This document shows positions 1-10,591 of a stretch of 33,831 bases of DNA, one piece after another; the stretch's first letter is position 1; each line of letters opens with the position of its first letter. The notes beneath the pieces were generated by a model. The model was not told where the DNA came from. It saw only the letters and a program-made list of their open reading frames with translations, and did not search any database. The translations under genes and the position numbers were made by a program. Location of the stretch: positions 1-33,831 of the forward strand of contig MU400835.1 of the NCBI GenBank assembly GCA_022578965.1, given 5' to 3'. This DNA comes from Xylaria sp. FL1777 (lineage: Eukaryota; Ascomycota; Sordariomycetes; Xylariales; Xylariaceae).

Positions 1-411
1 AAAACTATAAAGCTAATTAAAATTTATTTAAATTATTAAAACTTAACAAAATTTATAACTACATAAAAAATTACTAAACAACATAAAAATTAAATGGTTT
101 TTTTCTTTAAATTTAATTTTAAGATATATTACATTAAAAAAAAAGAAAACATTTAAGTAAACATATTTAGCTAACAAAATTAAAAAAGATTTAAAGTTTT
201 AAAAAAAAACATTTAAGTATTACATTTTTAAAAAAATAAAAGCTTAAAAGTTAAAGTTATACTTAAGAACTTTATAAATATATAGCTATAATAAGCTTAT
301 AACTTAAAAAAATTAGTATAGCTATAAAAACATAAAAAATTAAAAAATAATAAGCTAATATATAAACATAAAGTTTATTTATTAAAATTTTTATAAAACA
401 AGTTTATTAAG

Positions 412-1740
412 AAATTTTACGAATATTTATTATATAAATACTAAAAAATAATAAAAATAATTAAATAACTATAAAAAAAATACGATTTTTTAAAACTATA
501 AAATATAGTTAAATTTATTATAAAAAAGTGCAATATTTGTAATAAAACTAAAGCAGCTTAATATAAGCTTTATAAACTGCTATAACTTATATAAATACTT
601 AAACAAGCATAATATATTATTACTTAAGATTTTATTATAGTACTACTTTTATTAATTAATTTAGTTATAAAAGTATAATATAATAAAATATAAGTTATTA
701 TTAATAGATTTACTAAATATGCTTACTTTTTATTATTTAAAGGAAATATAATAGCTAAATAACTTATATATGCTTTTATATGCTAATATTTAAATAAGCA
801 TAAGCTATTAAAAAAAATTATTTTAAACTAAAATAAATTGTTTATTTTTAAGTTTAAAACTAGTTTTTTTAAACTTATTAGTATTAAACTAAAGTTTTTA
901 ACTGCTTACTACTTATAAATAAATAAACAAACAAAAAAACTAAATTAAATATTAAAACAATATTTATAAAGTTATATTAATTACTAATAAAACAATTAAA
1001 TAAAACTATTATTAATAGTATAAATTTTATATAATATATTAACAAACAAAAATATAAATATATTTTTACATAAAGCTATTTATAAATAGCAAGCAATTAT
1101 TAAAAAACAAAAAAAAACATTAATAAAAATACTTGCTATTTTAATTATAATACCTTAAGCAAAAACTATTGCAATAGAAATTAAAACGTTATAAGCTAAA
1201 CTATAACTATGCTTTTAATTTTTATAATAATAGATATTAATATACTATAATAAAAAACAAACTAAAGAACTAACTTTTAAAAAAAGAAACAAAGTTTACT
1301 TATTATAATAAAAACAAAACGCAAATATTAATATTCCTTAAATTAAAACAAAACAACTAAGCAACAAATTAAAATTTAAAAAACTTAGTTTTTTTAAAAT
1401 TAAGGAAGTTATTTTATTTACTAACTATAAACTGTTATTACTAAAAAACATATAAATTTACTTTATTTTTTACATTTTTTTATTAAAACTAGCATTTATT
1501 AAAACATTTATTAAAACATAACTAAAAATAAAAACAAATTAAAACATTTATAAAGTTAAAAATATACTAAATTTTTGTTAAAACAATAATAACGTTAAGT
1601 ATTTTATTAAATAAAAAAAATATTTATATGTTAATAATACTTAAAAACTTAAAAAATACTTAAAAACTGCTAAAATAATTATAAACTAGTTTTACTATTA
1701 ATACTTTAATTAGCTAAAACTAAAAAAAAAAAATTAACTT
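412..1740 (+). pseudogene. Ty3/Gypsy pol relic: integrase plus chromodomain
   Basis: The frame reads through the integrase zinc-binding region (its His positions now Tyr, near 418-428; the Cys pair kept in KKCNICNKTKAA), the catalytic core (RFTKYAYF at 706, YAF near 772, KLF near 835, QTKKLN at 928), the GPF/GPY-like C-terminal region (near 1380-1480) and a chromodomain (about 1550-1700, VKYFIK..KYLYVNNT..KLKKYLKTA). The first catalytic Asp survives at 628-630. The second, at 826-828, now reads Asn, and the catalytic Glu, at 934-936, now reads Lys. Both Trp codons of the chromodomain core are stops. All these changes are G to A or C to T. The chromodomain places the element among chromoviruses, which in other fungi can target heterochromatin. 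It cannot make a functional protein. Confidence 0.87.
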
Positions 1741-2376
1741 TAAACAAAATGTTTAATACGTTTTAATTAAACTTTAAAAGAATAACTAGCAATAGTTATA
1801 CTGCTTTAATATGCTATTTTTGTTTTTTAGCTATATAACGTTTTTTTGCTTTAACTTGCTTAAGCTTTTTTAAGCTACTTAAACTATAAGCTATAATAAT
1901 AGCTATTTTTTTTTGCTATAATTTTTTTTATTGCTTAAAACAGCAGATTTTTGCATTTATTTTTTTATGCTTTTTTATTAGCAAGTTTAATTTATTTTTT
2001 AGCTTTTTATACTAAAAAGTAAACTGCTATATTTGCTTTAAAAATAAACTTTTAGCGTTATAATTTGCTTGTTTAGCTGTAATATATTTAATATATTAAT
2101 TAAAGTTAAATTTTAACATTAAACATTTTGTGCTATAACAATTGCAGCAAAAACATAAAGCTATTTTAATTAATTTTAGTTTAATAAAAGAAAGCAAAGC
2201 AAAGTTTTATTAAGCCTTTTGTTTAGAACACAACAAGCAAGGTTTTTTAAAAACTTTATTAAATATAATAAGCACAAAAAACAAAAAATAAGAAATAAAA
2301 AAAGAAAACTTACAAAAAAGGAAATATAAAATTATTAAAACAATAATTACGGAAAAAAGAAAATAATATTATAAAA

Positions 2377-2884
2377 TGAGCTAACTAAGCTAATTAAAAA
2401 GCCAAATATAAAAAAAACATGCGCAAAAAAAGTTTTATTTGTTAAAAAAATATATATTTAAACTACTATAAAGGTTTAATGCATAAACTTAATAAATTTA
2501 AGCGTTAAGTTTATTAAGCTTTAAACTTAATAAACTTAAGCGTTAAATTTATTAAGCTATAAATTTAAAACAGTATAACATTAAGTTTATTAAAAAAAGC
2601 AATGTTTATAAATTATTACTACTGTTTTTTTTATTTATATAATTATATATTTCTTATATTTAGTTATTTATTTAGTTTTTAGCTTTTTAGCTATTAATTT
2701 TTTTATAACTGCTAAGCATTAATATATTTATTACTTTTAATTTCTTAAGACCTCTATTAATGCATAGTAATAAAAGTACTTTAAAAACCTCCTTAACGAA
2801 CTACTATTAAGGATTTTATTATTACTTACAAATCAAGACCCTAAGGGCAAACTTATTATATTAATATATAATAAGTTTGTTACA
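2377..2884 (+). repeat. Probable LTR (left copy), TG...CA
   Basis: A 508-bp segment begins TGAGCTAACTA and ends TTGTTACA. Its last ~262 bp (2621-2884) match 31373-31649 with differences that are nearly all C/T or G/A, and both copies share the 15-bp start AAAATGAGCTAACTA. Inside it, two 38-bp units (2485-2522 and 2523-2560), each close to self-complementary, stand in tandem. It lies about 630 bp after the chromodomain on the same strand, as a 3' LTR should. The middle parts of the two copies do not align by eye, so they may be diverged subfamilies. Confidence 0.65.
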
Positions 2885-3990
2885 AGTTGCTTAGCTATTA
2901 ATTATTTTTTAGTTTTTTTAGTAAGCCTATTTTTATTTAGCCATTTTTTCTTAAAAAATACTAAAAGTATAATAATAATAGTTAGCTATTTTTTTTAATT
3001 AAATAATAGCTTATTTTTTTGCTTAAGCATTAATAGCTAATTAAACAATAGTTCTTTATACTTTCTTAAAAAAAGTAATATTTTTTTAAATTACTTTTTG
3101 CTAAAACTTTTTAATTTAGTTTTATATTGCTTTAGTTTAAGTTTAAAAAAGTTTTGCAATAAAATTATACATAGTTTAAATTGCTTTATAAATTACAAAT
3201 AATTTATAATGTTATATTTAGCTTATAAATTTTATATATTTTATAAAAGCTTATATATTATTATAAGCAAGTTATATTTGCTTATAAATTTTTGTTAATT
3301 ATTTTAATAAGTTTTTAATTGCAATATTTAATATTGCAAAGTTTTTATTGTTTATATTATTAAACATAAAAAAGTTATAAAATACAAAAATATTATTAGG
3401 GTTTACTTCTTTTTTTTAAGTAGTTAATTTAGTTATATTGTTTTATGTTTTTTTTTTAGCTTTTTTTGTTTTTTTTGCAAAAAAGTCAATAAAGTTAAAT
3501 ATTTGTTTAATAAAAAAAAAGTTTTTAAAAAAGCTAAACAACTATTTGTTGCACATAAGTTTTAAAATAGCTAAAAAATCATATAATTATACAAAAAAAT
3601 ATAACTTATTAAGTTTTTTTACGTTAAGCTTAAAATTATAATTAGTATTTTTTAGTTTTTTTTATAAAGTACTAAGTTTGCTTTTTTTATTATTACTTAA
3701 TTTTTTTAAATTTTCTTTATTAAAGTTTTTTTCTTTTAAGTTTTTGTTTTAAAGCTAAGTAATAAAAGTTTTTACTAAAAGCTAAACAAGCTTATTAACT
3801 TAAGCAAAACATATAATTAATAAATAAAAAAAAATGTATATATAGCTAAATATAAAAGTAAATATATAGCTTAAGTCTATTATAAATAAATAATATTCTT
3901 AAGAAATAAAAAATTATTTATAATAAAAGCTTTAATAAAAAGCTTAAAACTTAGTTATATTATTATTTAACTTAATAATTTTCTAAAGGT
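2885..3990. other. AT-rich DNA, no gene recognised
   Basis: This stretch has the same extreme AT composition as the flanking retroelement and is presumably mutated repeat DNA. The one open frame (3438-3641) encodes only a Lys/Phe/Leu-rich low-complexity string and is expected by chance at this composition. No retroelement motif was recognised. Composition returns to normal at about 3990-4040. Confidence 0.6.
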
Positions 3991-4988
3991 TTTAAAGCTA
4001 TAGTTTCTTTCCGTTCTTTATACATAAAAATATTCTAGCCTATTTATGCCCATTAAGCCGCTATACAATCTTAGAACTTCTTTAGCTATTAGGTTGCCAC
4101 ATATGCAACTATATTACAAGTAACTATTGTAAACCAATAGTCTGACTTCATACGCGCTAGTTCGGGTAGTAATGGCCCAAGCCCAGTTGTAGGTTAATGT
4201 CCGTCTAACACATGGCAAGACGAGTCATCTTGTTGCAACTAGTGGCAATGCATGGCCTTCACAATAGACGGAGTAGATAAATTGGGTAACTAGGAGAACA
4301 GGGAAACAGCAAAGTGGTGACCACGAAAGACGAGATAACCATGAAATTGTCGTTAGCTAGGCCGAATGGTTTAGTAATGTATAGTAATCTATTGCTCGGC
4401 GAAGACAGCAAGATGATGTGACTGGACGATAAGCGACAAGTTGAAAACCAACTTCGGATATTTTCTAACAGTAAAGGCGGGCGTGGAGATAGGCATTTGG
4501 AAGTTTTGAGTCATACCCGGTCTCCCTCACGCTATAGGTGAAGAGTTCTGAGGGTTAGGCGTAAGTATTGTTGTAGACGACACCTTTAGGTTGGTTGAGG
4601 CTGACCTTCACTTTCGTCCTTGTAGCAAGTCGACACTATTGACAACGTCTGGGTGTAGGTGTGATTTTGGTGAGTAGATCTGGGCTTAAGAAAATGGAAG
4701 CGGTTGATTATTTCGTGAACGGGAGAAGATGATAGTAGGCTGACTGTAAAGAGTCATCTAGCCGTGACTGCAGCCTCGTGTCCTCTCCCAGGGCTGACTG
4801 CTCATAATGTTAATGCACGTTGCTATTGAAGTATTGCTCTACGGAGAGCAACGTTAGAGCTATGGCTCTTATTCTTATTGGTAGTTATACGGTGCTCTGT
4901 AGGTAGATATACATACTATGTCCAATTGGTGGCTAGGCTTCTAACATGCACCTCTGTATATACCACATACCTACTTAGTACCTACCTG
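3991..4988. other. Ordinary-composition non-coding segment
   Basis: About 1 kb of ordinary GC content lies between two AT-rich blocks. No open frame over ~60 codons, no conserved motif and no RNA gene was recognised. It ends at the target site of the retrotransposon at 4989; before that insertion it would have been continuous with the segment starting at about 10592. Confidence 0.6.
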
Positions 4989-5210
4989 TGTGCCTTCTGA
5001 ATACTGGCCCAGAACTTTGTAATTACTACGTAAGGTTAGGTCTGTACTTAAAAAGGTGGGATGTTAGAGAAAAGACATCTTCTAAGTATAGTACTAAGAA
5101 ATTATGTATAAATATTACTAATTTAGGTAAGGCTAGTTTATGCTTTTTAGGTTTCTGCATAATAATTATTGCACAGTATATATTATAGCTTGTGCTGCTT
5201 AAAAGCTATA
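4989..5210 (-). repeat. LTR, left copy (3' LTR of the minus-strand element)
   Basis: Direct repeat of 10370-10591, equal in length. It starts TGTGCC and ends where the other copy has CA (here TA after mutation). The left half has ordinary composition; the right half, next to the interior, is heavily converted to A/T. The open frame over it (4988-5188) is not a gene. Confidence 0.82.
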
Positions 5211-6879
5211 ATTACTTTTTTTGCTAAATAGCTATTCTAGCTATTTATAAAAATAAAGCTATTTATAAATGCTTTTTAATATTTATACTGCTAATGCTTT
5301 TAATTTCTGTTTATTTTTTTTTAGCATATATTTGTTAGTATATTATAAACTTTTTACTAAGTAGCTATTTTTGCTATAAGCTAAAAATAAATTATTGCTA
5401 TTATATTTATTAAGCAACATTATTTTTTTAAAGCTTTATAGTTTATATGTATTGCTATAATAGCAATTTATAATAGCTTATAAGCTATTATAATATAGTT
5501 TAAACTTATTAGTTTGCTATTTAATGCATAAAACCTAATTGCTAGTTTTATAAGTTTTAATTAAGCTTTTTTTTTTTTGTAAATAAGCTTGAATTTAGTT
5601 TTTTAATGCTTTTAAATTACTAAAGTAATTATATATTAGTAATACTTTATAGTTTTATACTAAATATTGCTAAAATTTAACTTTTTTTTTTTTGTTTAGA
5701 TTTTTAACATAGTTAGCAATTTTTATAGCTAGTTATTAATTTAATAGCTATATTTTAAACAGCAAAAAATAGCTACTATAATTACTAAGCTTTAAAGTTT
5801 AATTATATATATAAATAGCTACTTTTAATAAAGTTTAAAAATTAAAATAACAATAAATTAAACTTTTATATAATATAATTTGCTTAATATTATTATTAGC
5901 TTTTTTAATTTTATTATTACTTTTAAGTTTTTTAAGTATAATTAACTTTATAATAAAACTGTTTAATTTATGCTAATTAGTTGCTTTTTTGCTTATAAAT
6001 ATGCTTGCATTATTATTTATTTATTTTTTAAAAAAATTAAATATTTTGCTAATTTATTAAATTAGTAGTTTTATTGCTTTAAAACTAATATTAAGCACTA
6101 TTTTTGCTTTAACTTATATAATAACATATTTAATATATATTAATAGCTTAAAATTAGCTATAAATATATAGTTTATAGCTTAATATATAAGTAGTAAAAG
6201 TAGTATAATAAGTTATAAGTTTAAAAGTTTGTTTAATAGTAGTTTTATTAGCTAGTATTAATTATATTTAGCAATAATTTGCTAAGTAATAAGCATAGCT
6301 TTTAAGTGCTAAAAATGCTTATTTAGTTTTTAAATTAAGCTTTTAATAATAGTATGCCTTAGGTTAATATGTATGTTTTTTATGTTTTATAGCAATTTTA
6401 GCACTTTAAGCACTTTTAAAAGCGCTATAGCTTAAAATGCTATACTAATTAAATATAAAAAGTTTTCTAAAGCTTATTTATAGTTAATTAGTTTAAATAA
6501 CATATTATTTTTTTTAATAAAGTGTTGTTTTATTTATTTTAAACTTATATTACGTAATAATTTAGTTTTAAAACAAAGATTTTTAAAAATAGCTTGCAAA
6601 TTTATAATGTTAAAATATTATAATAATATTATTAGCTATATTTTAGCTTTTAGCAACAATTTTATATTAGCTTTAGCTTTTATTAATAAAAAAACTAATA
6701 TAACTAGTAGTTTTAATAGTTAGTTTGCTAAAACGTTTAATTTGCTTATTTTATATATAATTTTTATGCTAAAGTATTTAATAATGTTTAAAAAACGTAT
6801 TATTTTTGCTAGTTGTTTTGTTTTTGTTTTTATTGTTATAAAAAACTTATAATTTATACAAACAGTAATTTTTTTGCTT

Positions 6880-7640
6880 TTTATTTAATACTGCTAGTAT
6901 TAAAGTATTAGTATTATAGCTAACAATTTTTTTTTTTGCGTTAAATAATATAATTAATATGCTTTAAGCTTTTTTAAGAAGTATGCTACTAAATGCAAAA
7001 ATATAGTTGTTTTATAAAAATGTAGCTGCATTAAATATGCTTTAATATAATATATGCTTAAGTTAATATTTATTATAAATAAAAGCTTTTAATTAAAAGC
7101 TTAAATAATTAGCATAATAATAATAGCTTTATAAATTTTTTGCTATACATTTTTAGCTTTTATATTTAATTTTATTTTTTAGTTTTTAGGTTTTTTTATT
7201 AGCATAGTTAGCAATGCAGCAATTAATAAGTAATTCTTAATAAAATGTTTAAAATAGCTTGCAGTATTTATAAATGCTTTTATTTTTATAGTAGTTTTAA
7301 ATATAGGCTGCTTTTGTACTGCTGCAATTTTTGCTAGGTTTGCTTTAATGCTGTTATAAAAAACGTTAAAACTAAAAAAAATACCAGAATTTACAAAAAG
7401 CAATGTTTTTAATATGTTAATTATTATGTTATATTTAACTAATTATATAAATAGCAAGCAATAATGCTTATATAGTTGTTTTTTTGTTTTAGCTTAAATA
7501 TAAATGTTATTAAGTAAGCTAGCTAATTATTTATAAAAAGGTTTAATTATTTTTTATATTAGTGCTTAAAATATTGCTAAAGCATTATAAAGTTTAAAAA
7601 GCATTATTATTTATTTATATAGCTTAAATAGTATAATAAA
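6880..7640 (-). pseudogene. Ty3/Gypsy reverse transcriptase and RNase H relic
   Basis: Read on the - strand, 7640 to 7404 resembles the RT palm: a degraded MPFGL-type motif, then LASLLNNIYI at the place of the Y-x-D-D box. The catalytic Asp pair is Asn-Asn (codons at 7506-7511), from two G to A changes. Next, 7403-7179 is still open and encodes 74 residues matching the RT connection region (KIAAVQKQPIFKTT, then FKHFIKNYLLIAALL). RNase H follows in the same frame, with KLLAI near 6915-6930, the counterpart of the family's KELLAI. Stops interrupt both parts. The loss of both active-site Asp residues makes this RT inactive. Confidence 0.85.
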
Positions 7641-8978
7641 CGCTATTTTTTTGCAATATAGTTTATATATAATAATATATTAAAATCCATTTTTTAAGTT
7701 AATAAAAATATACTATTAATATTTTATAGCTTATTATATTTAGTTTGCTATATTAAGTAATAAATAGGCTTGCTTTTTTGTTTTTTTATTAACTTTGCAA
7801 TAATTATAATAAAAACGCTATATTATTAATTTATTATTTTTATTAAGCTTAGTAATTATACTTAGTGCTTTTTTTAAAGTTAATAGTGCTAGCAAACTTT
7901 ATAGCCTTATGTTTTTTTTAATATAAATATTTTTATATGCTTTTATAAACTTATATAGCGCTTTTTTTTGTGTTAAGCTATATTTTTGCAGTAGTAGTTT
8001 AACTAGCAAACTATTGCTTGTATTAATATAATGCTTTGTTTTAGTAATAATGTTAGTTTTTCGTTTAAAGTAATTAAATAGTTTAAAAAAGTTCTTTATA
8101 TAATAGTTTTAATATTTAGCAATTTATAGTTTTTTTAAGGTATTTTTATGCTATTTAATAGTTATAATATAATACTTTTTGCTAGCTATGCTAGCAAATA
8201 AGCACTTTATTAGCTGTATTAAAAAGCTTTTTTTAAACTTAAATAATATAATAACTTTATAATTATTTAAAATAGTAAAAATACTTTTTTATTTATAAAA
8301 AATCTGTTTTTTAATAGTTATATTGCTTAAAAAAATATAGTTTAGTATTATATTTGCTATTAATATTTATGCTTTTAATATACTATTAGTAGTTATAAAA
8401 TTTGCTATTATTTTGCAATTTTTAATTATTTAAGGTTTTGTTTTATTAATGCTATATATTATGCTTTATTTTTATAACTAATATAACGTTAGCTTAAATG
8501 CTAAAAATTATAAAATATAACAACTAATATAACTATAGTTCTAAAAAACAATAAATTTATAGCTATTAGTTAGCTTAGCTAAAAAAAAATTATAATAATT
8601 ATTATAACTATTTTTTAGCTTTTGCTTTTTATTAGGGTTTTTTTAGCTTTTATTTGTTTTAATTAATAAAGCAAAGCTACTTTAAGCAATATTAAAAATT
8701 TTAGCAAGTTTTTTATTAATTATATTATTTTTAAAACAATTAATAAAGCATTGCTTTATTTTATTAGTATTATTTTTATTTTTAGTATTATTTATAATAA
8801 AAATGTGCTTAAAGCTACTAATTAAAGCTTTGCTTTTAAAAGTTTTATATTTATTTTAAACTTTATTAAATCTGCTAAAAAAATTATTGCAAAAAAACTT
8901 GCTTTTAATAGTTATAAATTAGCTAATTTGCTTTTTTTAGTTTGTTTTAAAGTTTTTAAATTATTTAGCTTTTGCTTT

Positions 8979-9020
8979 GCAGTTTTTTGTATAATAGCTA
9001 ATTTTACTACAATTAAAACA
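8979..9020 (-). pseudogene. Gag nucleocapsid zinc-knuckle relic
   Basis: On the - strand this stretch reads CFNCSKISYYTKNC, a CCHC zinc knuckle (C-x2-C-x4-H-x4-C) in which the His is now Tyr (C to T). It is in the same frame as the RT and RNase H relics about 1.5 kb downstream, so gag and pol were probably one frame. The position fits a Ty3/Gypsy element transcribed right to left. The overlapping + strand open frame at 8928-9119 is its antisense shadow. Confidence 0.78.
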
Positions 9021-10369
9021 TTTGTTTTATATTGCTTAAGCTATAAATTTAGCTTTAAATTAGTTATTTTTATATTTTATAATTTAGTTTACTTTTTGTT
9101 TATTAGTTTTAAAGTTTAAAATTATTAGTATTAATAATGTTTTAGCGTAATTTATTAATTAAATTTACGTTATGCTTAGTTTTTTAGTAGTTTTAACGCT
9201 AATATTACACTTATAGTATAGCGCTAAAGTATTTTATAGTTAAATTATTACTTTAAAAATACTATAAATTTTTAGCTTAATTAACGTTATAGCTATTATA
9301 TAAAATAGCTATATAGCTTTTTTAACTATTTAGTTAATATTTAAGTTATTATTAAACTTCTTTATATATAGCTAAATTATTAGTATAAAATTAGTTAATT
9401 TATTAATAATAATATTATAAGTTTACTATATATTTTTAATAATTATTAATAGCTTATAAAACATTATATAAAGTTACTATAAAAAGTTTATTAATGCTTT
9501 GTTTTATATTAATAATATATTAATAAATATTATTAATAAGCTATAAAATGCGTTATATTTAGCTAATACTTAAATTATAGCTTTTAAAAAGTTTACTTAA
9601 TTAGCATTATAATAATAAATAAATAAAGCTACTTAATAAAAGTTTTTTTTTAACTTTATTATAACTTTTTTTAGCTATAGTTTATATAGCATTAATATTT
9701 AAATTAAGCAATTTTAAATGTTTTTAACTTTATTAAAAGTTATATAATTTGCTTTTATTAGCTATAGCATTGCTAAAAATATTACTTTGTTTTTTGCTTT
9801 ATAATTACTTAGCTAAATAATATTATTTAATAAAAATGCATTTGGAAAAATAATTTAAACGTGCTATTTTTGCTTAGTTTGCAAGTTATTAAGCTTAAAA
9901 TACTTATAAAAATTAAAAGTTAAATTTTTAAGCTTTTTATTATTTGTTATATTAATTAGCTACTTTATATATAATACTTAGTTATTTTTTAAATTAGTAA
10001 GCTTACTTATTAAGTTATTAATTTTGTTTTTTAGTTTTTATTTTTTTAGTGCTATGTTTAATTTTTGCTGTATTTTTATTAATATAGCTTTAATTTTATT
10101 AAATTATAGTTATAAATTAACTGTAAGTTAATTAATATACTTATAAATACTTTTAATAATATTGCTAACTATTAGCTTAACTAAATTATTGCTTTTAAAG
10201 CTAAGCTTTATAATTTTATTACTACTTTTAGCTATTTTATTAAGTTAATACTAAAGTATATAAAGTAAAAATAAAATTAAAAAATAAAATAAAAAGTAAA
10301 TAAAGTATTAATATGTTATATAAAGGTTTATTTAAAATATAATGCTATAAAACTGCTTAAATAGCTATT

Positions 10370-10591
10370 TATGCTTTTTAAATACTAGCTTAGAACTTTA
10401 TAATTATTACGTAAAGTTAAGTCTGTACTTAAAAAGGTAGAATATTAAAAGAAAAATATCTTCTAAGTATAGTACTAAGAAACTATGTATAAATACTACT
10501 AATTTAGGTAGGGCTAATCCGTGCTCCTTAGGTTCTTGCACAGCAACTGTCGCACGGTGTACACCATGGCCTGTGCTGCCTAGAAGCCACA
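10370..10591 (-). repeat. LTR, right copy (5' LTR of the minus-strand element)
   Basis: Direct repeat of 4989-5210. Here the left (inner) half is AT-converted, while the right (outer) half, from about 10510, has ordinary composition. It ends ..GCCACA, followed by CCTG, the same four bases that precede the left LTR. Confidence 0.82.

Larger units (their letters stand above)
1..2884 (+). mobile_element. 3' part of a dead Ty3/Gypsy chromovirus
   Basis: This is an LTR retrotransposon fragment that runs in from the left edge. One reading frame (codons starting at positions 1 modulo 3) carries a degraded integrase followed by a chromodomain, and a probable 3' LTR closes the element at 2884. Reverse transcriptase and gag would lie outside the window. 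The whole stretch is extremely AT-rich and full of stops that fall where the family has Trp, Arg or Gln codons, as expected from C:G to T:A mutation. Between the chromodomain (ends about 1740) and the LTR lie some 630 bp in which I recognise nothing. A purine-rich run just left of the LTR (about 2351-2364) could be the polypurine tract. Family and strand are secure; the exact left end is not visible. Confidence 0.85.
4989..10591 (-). mobile_element. Complete but dead Ty3/Gypsy LTR retrotransposon
   Basis: The element is about 5.6 kb, bounded by two direct repeats of 222 bp (4989-5210 and 10370-10591). CCTG stands on both outer sides (4985-4988 and 10592-10595). If the right LTR ends one base earlier, the duplication is the 5-bp ACCTG. 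On the - strand the order from right to left is gag zinc knuckle (8979-9020), reverse transcriptase (about 7404-7640), connection region (7179-7403) and RNase H (about 6880-7170), all in one frame. An integrase is expected at about 5300-6800 but I could not read it with confidence. The interior is extremely AT-rich. The outer halves of both LTRs keep ordinary composition, so the mutation process faded near the element edges. Confidence 0.88.

Noticed and set aside
3438..3641. 67-codon + strand open frame in AT-rich DNA
   Set aside because: Low-complexity Phe/Lys/Leu translation with no domain; such frames arise easily at this composition.
1..3990. AT-rich blocks as mitochondrial DNA or an AT-rich centromere
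   Set aside because: Readable Ty3/Gypsy integrase and chromodomain relics with transition-type damage explain the composition better. A centromeric role cannot be excluded but nothing shows it.
8628..8640. TTAGGG-like bases as telomere repeat
   Set aside because: Only single occurrences (here and near 3398), no tandem array.
8928..9119. Cys-containing + strand ORF (63 codons)
   Set aside because: It is the antisense of the gag zinc knuckle, which fits the element's strand and frame.
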